Shown: positions 49,140 to 59,800, numbered from the stretch's first letter. The stretch is DNA of 64,000 nucleotides from Bradyrhizobium cajani (GCF_009759665.1 NZ_WQNE01000022.1:83282-147281); one strand, 5' to 3'. Numbers and translations are program-made. Notes: generated by a model not told the origin, from the sequence alone.

Positions 49140-50066
49140 TCATTCCTTCACGGCGCCGGTCATCGCCGACACATAATGCTCCACGAAGAACGCGTAAAGG
49201 ATGACGAGCGGCAGCGAGCCAGCCAGAGCTCCCGCCATCAGCGAACCCCAGCGGTAGATGTCGCCGTCCACGAACTCGTTGACGATCGCGACGGGCACCG
49301 TCTTGTTGCTGGTCGATTGCAGGAAGGTCAACGCATAGATGAACTCGTTCCAGCACAGCGTGAAGCAGAAGATGAAGGCCGAGATCAGGCCAGGCACCGC
49401 GAGCGGCAGCACGATCTTGACCAGGATCTGCCAGCGGCTCGCCCCGTCGATCAACGCGCACTCCTCGAGCTCGAAGGGAATGGTCTTGAAATAGCCCATC
49501 AACAACCAGGTCGAGAACGGGATCAGGATCGTCGGATAGGTCAGGATCAGCGCCAGGGGCGAGTCGAACAGGCCGTACTGGAAGACGACGGTGGCGAGCG
49601 GAATGAACAGGATCGACGGCGGCACGAGATAGGCGAGGAAGATCAGCCCACCGACGAGATGGGCGCCCTTGTACCGCAACCGCACGATGGCATAGGCGGC
49701 CAGCACGCTCGCAAAGATCGAAAGCACCGTCGCGCAGACGGCCACATACATCGTATTCCAGAGCCAGTGCGGATAGTAGCTCTCGAACAGCAGCTTGTGG
49801 AAGTGCTTGAACGTCGGGCTCCAGGTCCAGAACGGGTTGTAGGTCTCCATGTCGAGCAGTTGCTCGTCCGGTTTCACCGCGGTCAGCGCCATCCAGTAGA
49901 ACGGAAACAGCAGGACCACGACGATGATCGTGAGCGGCAGATAAAGCGTCACGATCCGCCGCGGCACCGACTGCAGATAGCTCATGCCCTCGCTGTGATC
50001 GGCCGTCGGCGACGAGCCGGACAATACGGCCTTGAGATCGATGGATCTGGTGGGCAGGTCAGTCAT
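49140..50066 (-). CDS. Sugar ABC transporter permease (MalG-like)
   Basis: A 308-residue inner-membrane permease with six predicted segments. The EAA loop near residue 205 reads ECALIDGASRWQILVKIVLPLAVPGL, which contacts the ATPase. The N-terminal 40 residues are a cytoplasmic extension. The gene overlaps the preceding permease by eight bases. With the MalF-like partner and the UgpC-like ATPase it forms a carbohydrate importer. Confidence 0.93.
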   Translation of the reverse strand: MTDLPTRSIDLKAVLSGSSPTADHSEGMSYLQSVPRRIVTLYLPLTIIVVVLLFPFYWMALTAVKPDEQLLDMETYNPFWTWSPTFKHFHKLLFESYYPHWLWNTMYVAVCATVLSIFASVLAAYAIVRLRYKGAHLVGGLIFLAYLVPPSILFIPLATVVFQYGLFDSPLALILTYPTILIPFSTWLLMGYFKTIPFELEECALIDGASRWQILVKIVLPLAVPGLISAFIFCFTLCWNEFIYALTFLQSTSNKTVPVAIVNEFVDGDIYRWGSLMAGALAGSLPLVILYAFFVEHYVSAMTGAVKE

Positions 50067-51012
50067 TGCTCTCTCCCTGCTGCCACTTGCGACGCTGCAA
50101 TCCGAACCACGAAATCATGATGGCCGCGAGCAAGAAAGGAATCATGGCGCTGGAGATCGCGGCGCCCTCGCCCAGCTGCCCGGCGATGATCGCGCGCTGA
50201 TAGGACAGGGTCGCCATCAGATGCGTCGCGTTGACCGGACCGCCACGCGTCATCGCCCAGATCAGCTGGAAATCGGTGAAGGTGAACAGCACGGAGAAGG
50301 TCATGACCACCGCGATGATCGGCGTCAGCAAGGGATAGGTGATGTGTCGGAACATCTGCCAGCGCGATGCGCCGTCGAGGGTTGCGGCTTCATAAAGCGA
50401 TGGCGAGACGGTCTGGAGCCCCGCGAGCAGCGTGATCGCCACGAACGGAACGCCACGCCAGATGTTGGCGAAGATCACGCAAATTCTGGCCCAAGTGGTG
50501 TCGCCGAGGAAGTTGATATTCTGGCTGATCAGTCCGAGATGCTTCAGTGACCAGGAAATGATCGAAAATTGCGAGTCGAAGATCCACCAGAAGGCCAGCG
50601 CCGAGAGCACCGTCGGCACGATGAAGGGGATCAGCACCATCGCGCGCAGCATCGCCTTGAACGGCATGTTCTCGTTCAGGAGCAGCGCAAGATAGAGGCC
50701 AATGCCGAATTTGAAAGCGCTGGCGAGAAATGTGTAGAGCAGCGTATTGAACACCGACAGCCAGAAGATGGAGTCGTCCCAGAGCCACTCATAGTTCTCG
50801 GTTGCGACGAAGTGCCCGACCCTGCCGATGCGGGTGTCCGTGAAGGACAGCCAGATGCCGAGCCCCAGCGGATAGGCCAGGAAGAAGATCAGGATCGCCA
50901 TGGCCGGCAGCATGAACCAGAAGCCGAGCCAGTTGCGATTGTGTTTGAGCTGGTTCCAGGCGTAGGCCTCGCTCATCTGAGGCTTGGCCCGGGGAACTAC
51001 GACATCAGCCAT
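50059..51012 (-). CDS. Sugar ABC transporter permease (MalF-like)
   Basis: A 317-residue permease with six membrane segments. The coupling loop reads LYEAATLDGASRWQMFRHITYPLLTPI near residue 220. It starts 64 bases after the binding-protein gene and overlaps the MalG-like gene by eight bases. Partner assignment is by gene order. Confidence 0.93.
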   Translation of the reverse strand: MADVVVPRAKPQMSEAYAWNQLKHNRNWLGFWFMLPAMAILIFFLAYPLGLGIWLSFTDTRIGRVGHFVATENYEWLWDDSIFWLSVFNTLLYTFLASAFKFGIGLYLALLLNENMPFKAMLRAMVLIPFIVPTVLSALAFWWIFDSQFSIISWSLKHLGLISQNINFLGDTTWARICVIFANIWRGVPFVAITLLAGLQTVSPSLYEAATLDGASRWQMFRHITYPLLTPIIAVVMTFSVLFTFTDFQLIWAMTRGGPVNATHLMATLSYQRAIIAGQLGEGAAISSAMIPFLLAAIMISWFGLQRRKWQQGESND

Positions 51013-51076
51013 GCCCGATATCCCTGATCGAAGTGTGGACGAGCGGGCGGCGAGACTGCCGCCCGCTCCGTGACTG

Positions 51077-52396
51077 TCAGCGATAGATGCGCTTCAGCTG
51101 GCGCTCGGCTTCCGCCATCGCGCCCTTCGCATCCTTGGAGCCGGTGCAGTAGTTGGCGAACATGTCGACGACGATGAAGTCGGCGATCGCGGTTGCCGCC
51201 TTCTCGCCGACCGTGCCGATGCCGGATGCCGGCAGGGTACGCTTGGAGGCCTGCGAGAACACGGCGTTCTTGGGATCCGCCGTCCAGATCGGCGCCGTCT
51301 CATAGGCGTTCAAGGTCTGCGTCAGGTAGCCTTGCGCGCCATCCAGCCACTTCTCGTAGTTTTCCTTCTCCAGCATGAAGGCGACAAAGGCCTTCGCCGC
51401 GTTCGGATATTTGGTGAAGTTGAAGGCGAGAATCGGCAGCGCAAGCTGCAGCTCGGTCGGCTTGCCGACCGGACCGACTGGCCAGAGCGCGTGATAGGTG
51501 TCCGCGGTAAGCTCCTTCTTGGTCGCGTCGGTCTTGGCGGCCACGTAGATCGAGATGCCGTTCGCCGTGCAATAAAGCTCTCCGGCGAGGAACGCCTTGT
51601 TGTTGGAGGAATCGTTCCACGACGGCGTGCCCGGGATGAAGCTCTCGTACAGCGCCTTGCAATACTCCAAGGCCTTCGCCGTCTCCGGCGAATTGATGAT
51701 GATCTTGTCGTTCTGGTCGACCGTGTAGGCGCCGTGCCCCCAGAGCACCCAGTGCAGCCACGAATTGCCGTCGCCCGAGGCATGCCCGAGCGCGAAGCCG
51801 GCCGGCGTGTTGTTCGCCTTGAGCGCCTTGCACATCTCGAGGAAGCCGGGGAAGTCCTTCGGGAACTCCTTGAAACCCGCCTTGTCGAGCGCCGACTTGC
51901 GGTAGGTCATGTAACCGCCGTTGGTGGCGACGGGAATGCCGAGCCAGTCGTTACCGAGCTTGCAGGTCTTTGCGGCCGCATCGGTCCAGCCGCCGTATTT
52001 GTTGCCGAGATAATCGGCGACGTCGTTCATCTTCAGCACTTTGGTGGGGAAGAGCTGCGGCAGCGTGTGCAGACCCCAGGCGAGATCCAGGCCGGAGCCG
52101 GTGTTGGCCGCAACCGAGGCCTTCGGCTGCACGTCCTCAAAGGACTCGCTGAACACGTTCATCTCGGTGCCGGTCGCGGCCTTGAACGCCGCCACCATCG
52201 CGTTGAACGCATCGTCTTCCGCCGGCACGAAGCGCTTCCACCGCATCACGGTCAGCTTGGCGCCCGGCTCCGCCTTCCACGGCGCGCTCTGTGCCCAGGC
52301 TTTCGCGAAATCAAACAGTGCCGGCCCCGTCAGCATGCCGGTCGCAGCCAGAGCCGTTCCGCCCTGAAGCAGAGTCCGGCGGGTAAAGTCTTGCAT
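51077..52396 (-). CDS. Sugar ABC transporter substrate-binding protein (Tat-type leader)
   Basis: A 439-residue family 1 extracellular solute-binding protein. The leader FTRRTLLQGGTALAATGML has a twin-arginine motif (TRRTLLQ), which suggests Tat export instead of Sec. The mature domain has the usual AEPGAKLTVMRWKRF start and VNMFSESFEDVQPK-like segments. Family members bind sugars or sugar alcohols. The start at 52396 has GGGAGG upstream. It lies 40 bases after the ATPase gene. Confidence 0.92.
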   Translation of the reverse strand: MQDFTRRTLLQGGTALAATGMLTGPALFDFAKAWAQSAPWKAEPGAKLTVMRWKRFVPAEDDAFNAMVAAFKAATGTEMNVFSESFEDVQPKASVAANTGSGLDLAWGLHTLPQLFPTKVLKMNDVADYLGNKYGGWTDAAAKTCKLGNDWLGIPVATNGGYMTYRKSALDKAGFKEFPKDFPGFLEMCKALKANNTPAGFALGHASGDGNSWLHWVLWGHGAYTVDQNDKIIINSPETAKALEYCKALYESFIPGTPSWNDSSNNKAFLAGELYCTANGISIYVAAKTDATKKELTADTYHALWPVGPVGKPTELQLALPILAFNFTKYPNAAKAFVAFMLEKENYEKWLDGAQGYLTQTLNAYETAPIWTADPKNAVFSQASKRTLPASGIGTVGEKAATAIADFIVVDMFANYCTGSKDAKGAMAEAERQLKRIYR

Positions 52397-52436
52397 GTCG
52401 TCCTCCCTGTGATGCTTTTTCTTGTCTTAACTTACG

Positions 52437-53504
<1,068 letters not shown>

Positions 53505-53651
53505 CTAGCTCCCTCCTCGAAAGTCCACGACGCCTCTCGCGCCGCGACCGTCTTGTTCTTTTCGGACTTCACCGAACGAAGCCCGATCTTAGCGGGCGAC
53601 ATTGTCGGCAGTTTGTGCGGTTTTGGCAATTTGTCTTTGGTTAGTCGCTGC

Positions 53652-53665
53652 TGGTAGCGCTGTCA
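53652..53665. promoter_or_regulatory. LacI-type operator 1
   Basis: TGGTAGCGCTGTCA fits the LacI-family pattern of inverted TGNNAGCG halves with a central CG. It stands in the divergent gap between the LacI gene (start 53708) and the ABC ATPase gene (start 53504). It matches the second site at 54786-54799 at 11 of 14 positions. Confidence 0.65.
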
Positions 53666-53707
53666 ACGTTCCTTTGTTTGCGACGGTGACTGTGTTAAGA
53701 GCAGCAA

Positions 53708-54814
53708 ATGGGTCGAAAACGCACCAAGTCAGGCAAAATCCGGCTGGCGGAAGTCGCCGAGCTTGCCGGCGTGAGCCCGATTACGGCGTCCCGCTTCTTC
53801 CGCAATCCCGAGGCGCTGTCGGTCGCCAAGCGGACGCGGGTCGAGAGCGCGGCCAAGGAGCTCGGCTATGTGCCGAACCTGGCGGCGCGCGCGCTGGCCT
53901 CGCAGCGCACCGAAGTCATCGGCGTATTGATCCCCTCCCTCACCAACAACGTGTTCTCGGACGTGCTGCGCGGCATCTATGACGCCTCCGAAGGCAGCCG
54001 CTACTCGATCCAGCTCTCCAACACACGCTACAGTATTCTCCAGGAGGAGAAGCTGCTGCGCCTGTTCCTCGCGCAGAAGCCGGCCGGGCTGATCGTCACC
54101 GGGATCGACCAGACCGCAGAATCGCGCGCAATGCTGGAGGCTGCCGACTGCCCGATCATTCAGATCATGGAGATCGGGCCCCATCCGGTCGATATGATGA
54201 TCGGCTTTTCGCACTATGATGCAGCCCGCGCGGCGGTTGCCCACCTGTTCGCGCAGGGTCACCGCAAGATCGGCTTCGTCGGCGCGCGCATGGATCCGCG
54301 GGTGCAGCGGCGGCTGGACGGATATGTCTCGGCGATGAAGGACGCCGCACTGTTCGAGCAGCGCCTCGTCGTCACCACGGCGACACCGACCTCGGTGACG
54401 CTCGGCGGCGCCCTGTTCGTTGATCTCCTGGCGCGGGAGCCCGAGATCGATGCGGTGTTCTGCGCCAATGACGATCTCGCGCTCGGCGTGCTGTTCGAAT
54501 GCCGGCGCCGCGATATCACGGTCCCCGAGCAGATCGCGATCGTCGGCTTCAACGACCTCGAATTCATGGCCTCCGCCGTCCCCACCCTCACCAGCGTGCG
54601 CACCAACCGCTACGAGATGGGCAGGACGGCCGCCACCATGCTGATCGAGGCGATCGAGGGACGCCGCCCGGAGCAGCCGGTCCTTGACCTCGGCTTCAAG
54701 GTGATCGAACGGCAAAGCTCGTCGTCGCGGCACGCAGACAGCCGGCCGGCCGCTGCCGGCGCCGGCGCCGGCGCGGTGAACAAAATGGTAGCGTTACCAA
54801 GTACCCATGACTAG
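53708..54814 (+). CDS. LacI-family regulator of the sugar locus
   Basis: A 368-residue LacI/GalR repressor. The helix-turn-helix and hinge are at residues 12-60 (LAEVAELAGVSPITASRFF, YVPNLAARALASQ). The sugar-binding core follows, with IAIVGFNDLEFMASAVPTLTSVRTNRYEMG. The C-terminal 35 residues are a low-complexity tail with an AGAGAGA run, and its coding DNA contains an operator-like site. It lies between the transporter operon and the dehydratase gene, so it should control both. The inducer is likely the imported sugar or a keto-deoxy acid. Confidence 0.92.
   Translation: MGRKRTKSGKIRLAEVAELAGVSPITASRFFRNPEALSVAKRTRVESAAKELGYVPNLAARALASQRTEVIGVLIPSLTNNVFSDVLRGIYDASEGSRYSIQLSNTRYSILQEEKLLRLFLAQKPAGLIVTGIDQTAESRAMLEAADCPIIQIMEIGPHPVDMMIGFSHYDAARAAVAHLFAQGHRKIGFVGARMDPRVQRRLDGYVSAMKDAALFEQRLVVTTATPTSVTLGGALFVDLLAREPEIDAVFCANDDLALGVLFECRRRDITVPEQIAIVGFNDLEFMASAVPTLTSVRTNRYEMGRTAATMLIEAIEGRRPEQPVLDLGFKVIERQSSSSRHADSRPAAAGAGAGAVNKMVALPSTHD
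54786..54799. promoter_or_regulatory. LacI-type operator 2, inside the end of the LacI gene
   Basis: TGGTAGCGTTACCA has perfect TGGTA/TACCA arms around a CG centre. It overlaps the last codons of the LacI gene and lies about 140 bases upstream of the dehydratase start (54937). It closely matches operator 1. Confidence 0.7.
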
Positions 54815-54936
54815 TATCGCACTTGTGAGGAATCGACCCGCCAGCGGGCCGGCAGATCAACGCTCGCGCCGCTGGGCATCGCACAAGCCGACACGTTGAG
54901 ACGGACGCCAGTGCGTTTGCATTGCAGGAGAGACCA

Positions 54937-56766
54937 ATGACAAAAAAGCCAACCAATGGGCAAGCGCCCGCCAGCAACGGCGCTCGCCGCCACCTCCGCT
55001 CGCAGGAATGGTTCAACAACCCGCATAATCCGGGCATGACCGCGCTCTATATGGAGCGCTACCTGAACTACGGGCTCACCCGCGCCGAGCTTCAGTCCGG
55101 CAAGCCGATCATCGGCATCGCCCAGACCGGCAACGACCTCTCCCCCTGCAACCGCCACCATATCGAGCTGGCCCACCGCGTCCGCGAGGGCATCCGCGAG
55201 GCCGGCGGCATTGCGATGGAATTCCCGACCCATCCGATCCAGGAGACCGGCAAGCGCCCGACCGCGGCGCTCGACCGCAACCTCGCCTATCTTGGCCTTG
55301 TCGAGATCCTCTACGGCTACCCGCTCGACGGCGTGGTGCTGACCACCGGCTGCGACAAGACGACGCCGGCCTGCATGATGGCGGCGGCGACCGTCAACCT
55401 GCCCGCAATCGTGCTGTCGGGCGGCCCGATGCTGAACGGCTGGCACGCCGGCGAGCGCACCGGCTCCGGCACCATCGTCTGGAAGTCGCGCGAGCGGCTC
55501 GCCGCCGGCGAGATCGACTATGAGGAGTTCATGGAGATCGTGGCCTCCTCGGCGCCCTCGGTCGGCCATTGCAACACCATGGGCACGGCGTCGACCATGA
55601 ACGGGCTTGCCGAGGCGCTCGGCTTCTCGCTGCCGGGCTGCGCGGCCATCCCCGCGCCCTATCGCGAGCGCGGCCAAATCGCCTACGAGACGGGCAAGCG
55701 CATCGTCGAGATGGTCTGGGAAGACCTCAAGCCCTCCGACATCCTGACCCGCAAGGCGTTCGAGAACTGCATCGTCATCAATTCTGCGATCGGCGGCTCG
55801 ACCAACGCGCCGATCCACATCAATGCGCTGGCGCGCCACATCGGCGTCGAGCTGTCGATCGACGACTGGCAGAAGTTCGGCCACGACGTGCCGCTGCTCG
55901 TCAACATGCAGCCGGCCGGCTTCTATCTCGGCGAGGAATTCCACCGCGCCGGCGGCGTGCCGGCGGTGGTGCGCGAACTGATGAAGCACAAGCGCATCCA
56001 TGAGGATGCGGTCACGGTCAACGGCCGCGGCATCGGCGAGAACTGCGCCAACGCACCGGTCCCCGACAACGACGTGATCTGGGCCTACGACAAGCCGCTG
56101 GTGAAGGATGCCGGCTTCCTGGTGCTGAAGGGCAACCTGTTCGATTCCGCGATCATGAAGACCAGCGTGATCTCCAAGGAATTCCGCGACCGCTATCTCA
56201 ACAACCCGAAGGATCTCAACGCCTTCGAGGGCCGCGCCATCGTGTTCGAGGGTCCGGAGGATTACCACGAACGGATCGACGATCCCTCGCTCGACATCGA
56301 CGAGCGCTGCGTGCTGTTCATCCGCGGCACCGGGCCGATCGGCTATCCCGGCGGCGCCGAGGTCGTGAACATGCAGCCGCCGGCAGCATTGATCAAACGC
56401 GGCATCCTGTCCCTGCCCTGCATCGGCGACGGCCGCCAGTCCGGCACCTCGGGCTCGCCCTCGATCCTCAATGCTTCGCCGGAAGCTGCCGCCAATGGCG
56501 GCCTTGCGATCCTGAAGACCGGCGACAAGGTGCGCATCGACCTCAACAAGGGCAGCGCCAACATCCTGATCTCCGACGAGGAGCTGAACAAGCGTCACGC
56601 CGAGCTCAAGGCCAATGGCGGCTTCAAGCATCCGCCGAACCAGACGCCGTGGCAGGAGATCTACCGCAACACCGTCGGCCAGCAGTCGACCGGCGCCTGC
56701 ATGGAGCTCGCCACACGGTACCAGAACGTCGCCGGCGCGTTTGGCGTGGCGCGGGATAATCACTGA
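54937..56766 (+). CDS. IlvD/Edd-family sugar-acid dehydratase (xylonate/arabinonate type)
   Basis: A 609-residue dehydratase that turns an aldonate into its 2-keto-3-deoxy form. Iron-sulfur ligands are C71 (SPCN), C139 (TTGCDK) and C212 (GHCNT), and the carbamylated lysine equivalent is K141. It is close to bacterial D-xylonate and L-arabinonate dehydratases in the 2Fe-2S subgroup. I start at the ATG at 54937 after GCAGGAGAG. Because KDG kinase and KDPG aldolase are nearby, a hexonate substrate is also plausible. Expression is probably under operator 2. Confidence 0.93.
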   Translation: MTKKPTNGQAPASNGARRHLRSQEWFNNPHNPGMTALYMERYLNYGLTRAELQSGKPIIGIAQTGNDLSPCNRHHIELAHRVREGIREAGGIAMEFPTHPIQETGKRPTAALDRNLAYLGLVEILYGYPLDGVVLTTGCDKTTPACMMAAATVNLPAIVLSGGPMLNGWHAGERTGSGTIVWKSRERLAAGEIDYEEFMEIVASSAPSVGHCNTMGTASTMNGLAEALGFSLPGCAAIPAPYRERGQIAYETGKRIVEMVWEDLKPSDILTRKAFENCIVINSAIGGSTNAPIHINALARHIGVELSIDDWQKFGHDVPLLVNMQPAGFYLGEEFHRAGGVPAVVRELMKHKRIHEDAVTVNGRGIGENCANAPVPDNDVIWAYDKPLVKDAGFLVLKGNLFDSAIMKTSVISKEFRDRYLNNPKDLNAFEGRAIVFEGPEDYHERIDDPSLDIDERCVLFIRGTGPIGYPGGAEVVNMQPPAALIKRGILSLPCIGDGRQSGTSGSPSILNASPEAAANGGLAILKTGDKVRIDLNKGSANILISDEELNKRHAELKANGGFKHPPNQTPWQEIYRNTVGQQSTGACMELATRYQNVAGAFGVARDNH

Positions 56767-56774
56767 CAGCCACA

Positions 56775-56862
56775 CGTCATTGCGAGCGAAGCGAAGCAAT
56801 CCAGAGATATCTCCACGGAGACAGCCTGGATTGCTTCGTCGCAAGGGCTCCTCGCAATGACG
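56775..56862. repeat. Palindromic repeat (CGTCATTGCGAGCG type), copy 2
   Basis: It starts with CGTCATTGCGAGCGAAGCGA and ends with the reverse complement, like copy 1 at 5970-6055. It lies between the dehydratase and the first SDR gene, so it may affect read-through within the operon. Confidence 0.9.
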
Positions 56863-56899
56863 CGGGGATGGCATTGGAAAACAACGGGAGAACAAGAAA

Positions 56900-57631
56900 A
56901 TGGCAGACCGCCTCAAGGGCAAGCGCGCCGTCGTCACGGCTGCAGCCGCCGGCATCGGGCGCGCATGCGCCATCGCATTCGCGCGTGAAGGCGCAACCGT
57001 GATCGCGACCGACATCAACGAGAGCGGCATCGCAAGCCTTGCCAAGGAAGGCATCGCCGAGACGGCGAAGCTCGACGTCCGCAACACCGCCGACGTCAAT
57101 GCCTTTGCCAAGCGCGTCGGCAAGATCGACATCCTGCTCAACGCGGCGGGCTTCGTGCATCACGGCACCATCCTGGAGTGCTCGGAAGAGGATTTCGACT
57201 TCTCGTTCGACCTCAACGTCAAATCGATGCACCGGACCATCAGGGCCTTCCTGCCCGAGATGCTGGCGGGCGGCGGCGGCAGCATCGTCAACATCTCGTC
57301 CTGCGCGGCGCTGCGGCCGCCGGCCAACCGCTACGTCTACAGCGCGTCCAAGGCGGCGGTGTCGCTGCTCACGCGCGCGGTCGCGCTCGACTTCATCACC
57401 AAGGGCATCCGCTGCAACTCGATCTGCCCCGGCACCGTCGAGACGCCCTCGATGCTCGACCGCGCCGCGGCGCAGGGGCCGCAGGGCAAGGAGATGTTCA
57501 TCTCCCGCCAGAAGATGGGCCGGCTCGGCACTGCCGACGAGATCGCATCCATGGCGGTCTATCTCGGCAGCGACGAAAGCGCCTTCACCACCGGCGTCGA
57601 CCTCGTCGTCGATGGCGGCTACATGCTCTGA
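56900..57631 (+). CDS. SDR oxidoreductase 1 (keto-deoxy-sugar-acid or sugar type)
   Basis: A 243-residue short-chain dehydrogenase. The cofactor motif TAAAAGIGRACAIAFA is at residues 13-28, DIN at about 40 favours NAD, and the catalytic serine and tyrosine-lysine are in NISSCAA and YVYSASKAA. It resembles 2-keto-3-deoxy-L-fuconate dehydrogenase and BDH2-type enzymes. In this operon it may oxidise a sugar or keto-deoxy acid. The start at 56900 follows GGGAGAAC. Confidence 0.88.
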   Translation: MADRLKGKRAVVTAAAAGIGRACAIAFAREGATVIATDINESGIASLAKEGIAETAKLDVRNTADVNAFAKRVGKIDILLNAAGFVHHGTILECSEEDFDFSFDLNVKSMHRTIRAFLPEMLAGGGGSIVNISSCAALRPPANRYVYSASKAAVSLLTRAVALDFITKGIRCNSICPGTVETPSMLDRAAAQGPQGKEMFISRQKMGRLGTADEIASMAVYLGSDESAFTTGVDLVVDGGYML

Positions 57632-57650
57632 CGTTCGGAGATCGCATCTC

Positions 57651-58397
57651 ATGAACAAGATCGATCTCAACGGCCGCGTCGCTGTCGTCACCGGCGGCGC
57701 GCAGGGCTTTGGCCGCGCCATCACCGAGCGCTTCGTCGCCTCCGGCGCCAGGGTCGCGATCTGGGACTTCGATGCCGCGCTGGCTGAGAAGACCGCAAAG
57801 GAGATCGGCGGCGAGACCCGCGTCTTCAAGGTCGACGTCACCGACACCGCCGCCGTCGAGCAGGCGCGCGATGCGACGCTCGCCGCCTTCGGCAAGATCG
57901 ACATCCTCGTCAACAATGCCGGCATCGCCGGCGTCAACAAGCCGGTCTGGGAGACCGATCTCGAGGAATGGCGGAAAGTCCTGCGCATCAACCTCGACGG
58001 CCCCTTCATCTGCTGCAAGGCGATCGTGCCGGCGATGCTCAAGCAGAAATACGGGCGCATCGTGAACATCGCCTCGATCGCCGGCAAGGAAGGCAATCCG
58101 AACGCCTCGCACTATTCGGCCTCCAAGGCCGGCCTGATCGCGCTGACGAAGTCGCTCGGCAAGGAGCTCGCCGCGCATGACATCCTCGTCAACGCGGTGA
58201 CGCCGGCGGCGGCGAAGACCGCGATCTTCGACCAGATGACGCAGCAGCATATCGACTTCATGCTGTCGAAGATTCCAAAGGGTCGCTTCGTGCTGGTCGA
58301 AGAGCTGGCCGCAATGGTCAGCTGGCTCGCATCCGAAGACTGCGCGTTCTCGACCGGCGCGGTATTCGACATCTCCGGCGGACGCGCAACCTATTGA
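57651..58397 (+). CDS. SDR oxidoreductase 2
   Basis: A 248-residue short-chain dehydrogenase. The motif TGGAQGFGRAITERFV is at residues 15-30, DFD at about 43 favours NAD, and the catalytic residues are in NIASIAG and HYSASKAG. It starts 19 bases after SDR 1. Family members oxidise the C1 or other hydroxyls of sugars. Together the two SDRs could supply the aldonate for the dehydratase. Substrate unknown. Confidence 0.9.
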   Translation: MNKIDLNGRVAVVTGGAQGFGRAITERFVASGARVAIWDFDAALAEKTAKEIGGETRVFKVDVTDTAAVEQARDATLAAFGKIDILVNNAGIAGVNKPVWETDLEEWRKVLRINLDGPFICCKAIVPAMLKQKYGRIVNIASIAGKEGNPNASHYSASKAGLIALTKSLGKELAAHDILVNAVTPAAAKTAIFDQMTQQHIDFMLSKIPKGRFVLVEELAAMVSWLASEDCAFSTGAVFDISGGRATY

Positions 58398-58404
58398 GGA
58401 CACC

Positions 58405-58797
58405 ATGATCCGGGAAGGCGGCTGCCTGTGCGGCGCGGTGCGGTTCAAGGCCGAAGGCGAGCCGCTCAACGTCCGCATCTGCCATTGCCGCATCTGCCAG
58501 AAGGCGATGGGCTCGCCCTTCTTCGCCCGCGCGCAGTTCGACCAGCGCGCCCTGACCGTCGAGGGCGACACCGCCCGCTACGCGTCCTCCGAGAACATCG
58601 ACCGCGTGTTCTGCAAGCGCTGCGGCACGCGCCTGTTCGCCTGGCGCCGCAACGGCACGCTGGCGGGCGTTGCGCTCGCGACCTTCGACGACCGCAACGC
58701 CTTCGCGCCGACCGAGCACATCTGGGTCTCGGAAAAGCTCGCCTGGGTGAGGCTCGACGACGGCCTGACGCAATATCAGACGACGATTCCGGCGTGA
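58405..58797 (+). CDS. GFA-domain zinc protein
   Basis: A 130-residue protein of the glutathione-dependent formaldehyde-activating (GFA/CENP-V) fold. Zinc-binding cysteines are in GGCLCGAVRF, CHCRICQ and FCKRCGT. These proteins have varied roles and often no proven link to formaldehyde. It starts seven bases after the SDR 2 stop, so it is the last gene of the rightward operon. Its stop is two bases from the convergent DMT gene. Confidence 0.88.
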   Translation: MIREGGCLCGAVRFKAEGEPLNVRICHCRICQKAMGSPFFARAQFDQRALTVEGDTARYASSENIDRVFCKRCGTRLFAWRRNGTLAGVALATFDDRNAFAPTEHIWVSEKLAWVRLDDGLTQYQTTIPA

Positions 58798-58799
58798 TG

Positions 58800-59711
58800 T
58801 CAGGATAGGCCTGAAGCGCAGACGCCCGCGGCCTGAGCACGGCGGCCCGGCGTCGTCGCGATCCAGATTCCGGCAAAGACCGCGACAATTCCCGCCGCCA
58901 GATTCCAGCGCAGAGGCTCGTTGAGCAAATAGGCCCCGACCAGCGACGCCGTGACCGGATTGACCGTCACCGAGATTGCGACCCGCGTCGGCGTCGTCCG
59001 CTCCAGCGCGAAAGCCCAGAGATAGAAGGTCAGCGCGGCGCCGAACGCCCCGAGATAGAGCGCCGCGAGCCATTGCGGTGCGCCGAAGTCGGTGACGGGC
59101 GCAAAGCTGCCGCGCACATGCGACAGCAGGATGAGGCAAGCAGCACCTGCTGCCATGCTCATCGTCGTGAAGGCAATTGGGCCGGACCGTCGGATCAACG
59201 GTTTCGACCAGATGCCGTACAGCGCCATGCAGAGCGCCGCCGCGATCATCAGGAGATCGCCGCGCCAGGCTCCCGTCGGAGCCGAGGTCAGGTCGGACAG
59301 AAGCGCGACGGCAACCCCGAAAGTCGCAACCACGACGCCGATCGATTTGCGCCAGGTCAGGGCCTCGGCGCCGAGCGCCGCCCCGATCACCAGCGACAGC
59401 AGAGGCAGCGTCGACAGCGCAAGTGCGCCGCGCGCCGCGGTCGTGAAGATCAGCGATGCGTTGAACAGGATCGGAAACAAGGCGAAGAACAGCATGCCGA
59501 GCCCGATCGCAGCGGCCCAATCCCCGCGCTCCGGCCAGCGATCGCCGCGCAGCAGGGCGAGAGGAAAAAGCAGCAGGAAACCGATGCCGAAGCGGAACGA
59601 CCCGATCGCCAGCGGATCGAGGCTATTCACGAGATAGCGCGTGGCGCCGATCGAGGTGCCGCCCAGCGCGCTCGACAGCACGGCGGCCAGAACGCCGGAG
59701 ATTTCGCCCAC
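58800..59711 (-). CDS. DMT-superfamily (EamA) transporter
   Basis: A 303-residue membrane protein with ten hydrophobic segments in two EamA repeats. Typical features are the small-residue-rich helix LAAVLSSALGGTSIGATRYL at the N-terminus and ALYLGAFGAALTFYLWAFALERTTPTRVAISVTVNPVTASLVGAYLL in the second half. Such proteins export metabolites or amino acids. It diverges from a LysR gene, a common arrangement for inducible exporters. Substrate unknown. Confidence 0.9.
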   Translation of the reverse strand: MGEISGVLAAVLSSALGGTSIGATRYLVNSLDPLAIGSFRFGIGFLLLFPLALLRGDRWPERGDWAAAIGLGMLFFALFPILFNASLIFTTAARGALALSTLPLLSLVIGAALGAEALTWRKSIGVVVATFGVAVALLSDLTSAPTGAWRGDLLMIAAALCMALYGIWSKPLIRRSGPIAFTTMSMAAGAACLILLSHVRGSFAPVTDFGAPQWLAALYLGAFGAALTFYLWAFALERTTPTRVAISVTVNPVTASLVGAYLLNEPLRWNLAAGIVAVFAGIWIATTPGRRAQAAGVCASGLS

Positions 59712-59800
59712 GATTCCTCCCGTCGATGCTTTGACGGCAGCATACGAGGCGCGCCGAAACTGGGAATGGAATTTCCGTCATGCTGGGATAACGTTACGTC

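Noticed and set aside
54811..57141. Long minus-strand frame of about 780 codons.
   Set aside because: It is antisense to the dehydratase and SDR genes, which have intact catalytic motifs, and has the repetitive acidic/basic composition of a shadow.
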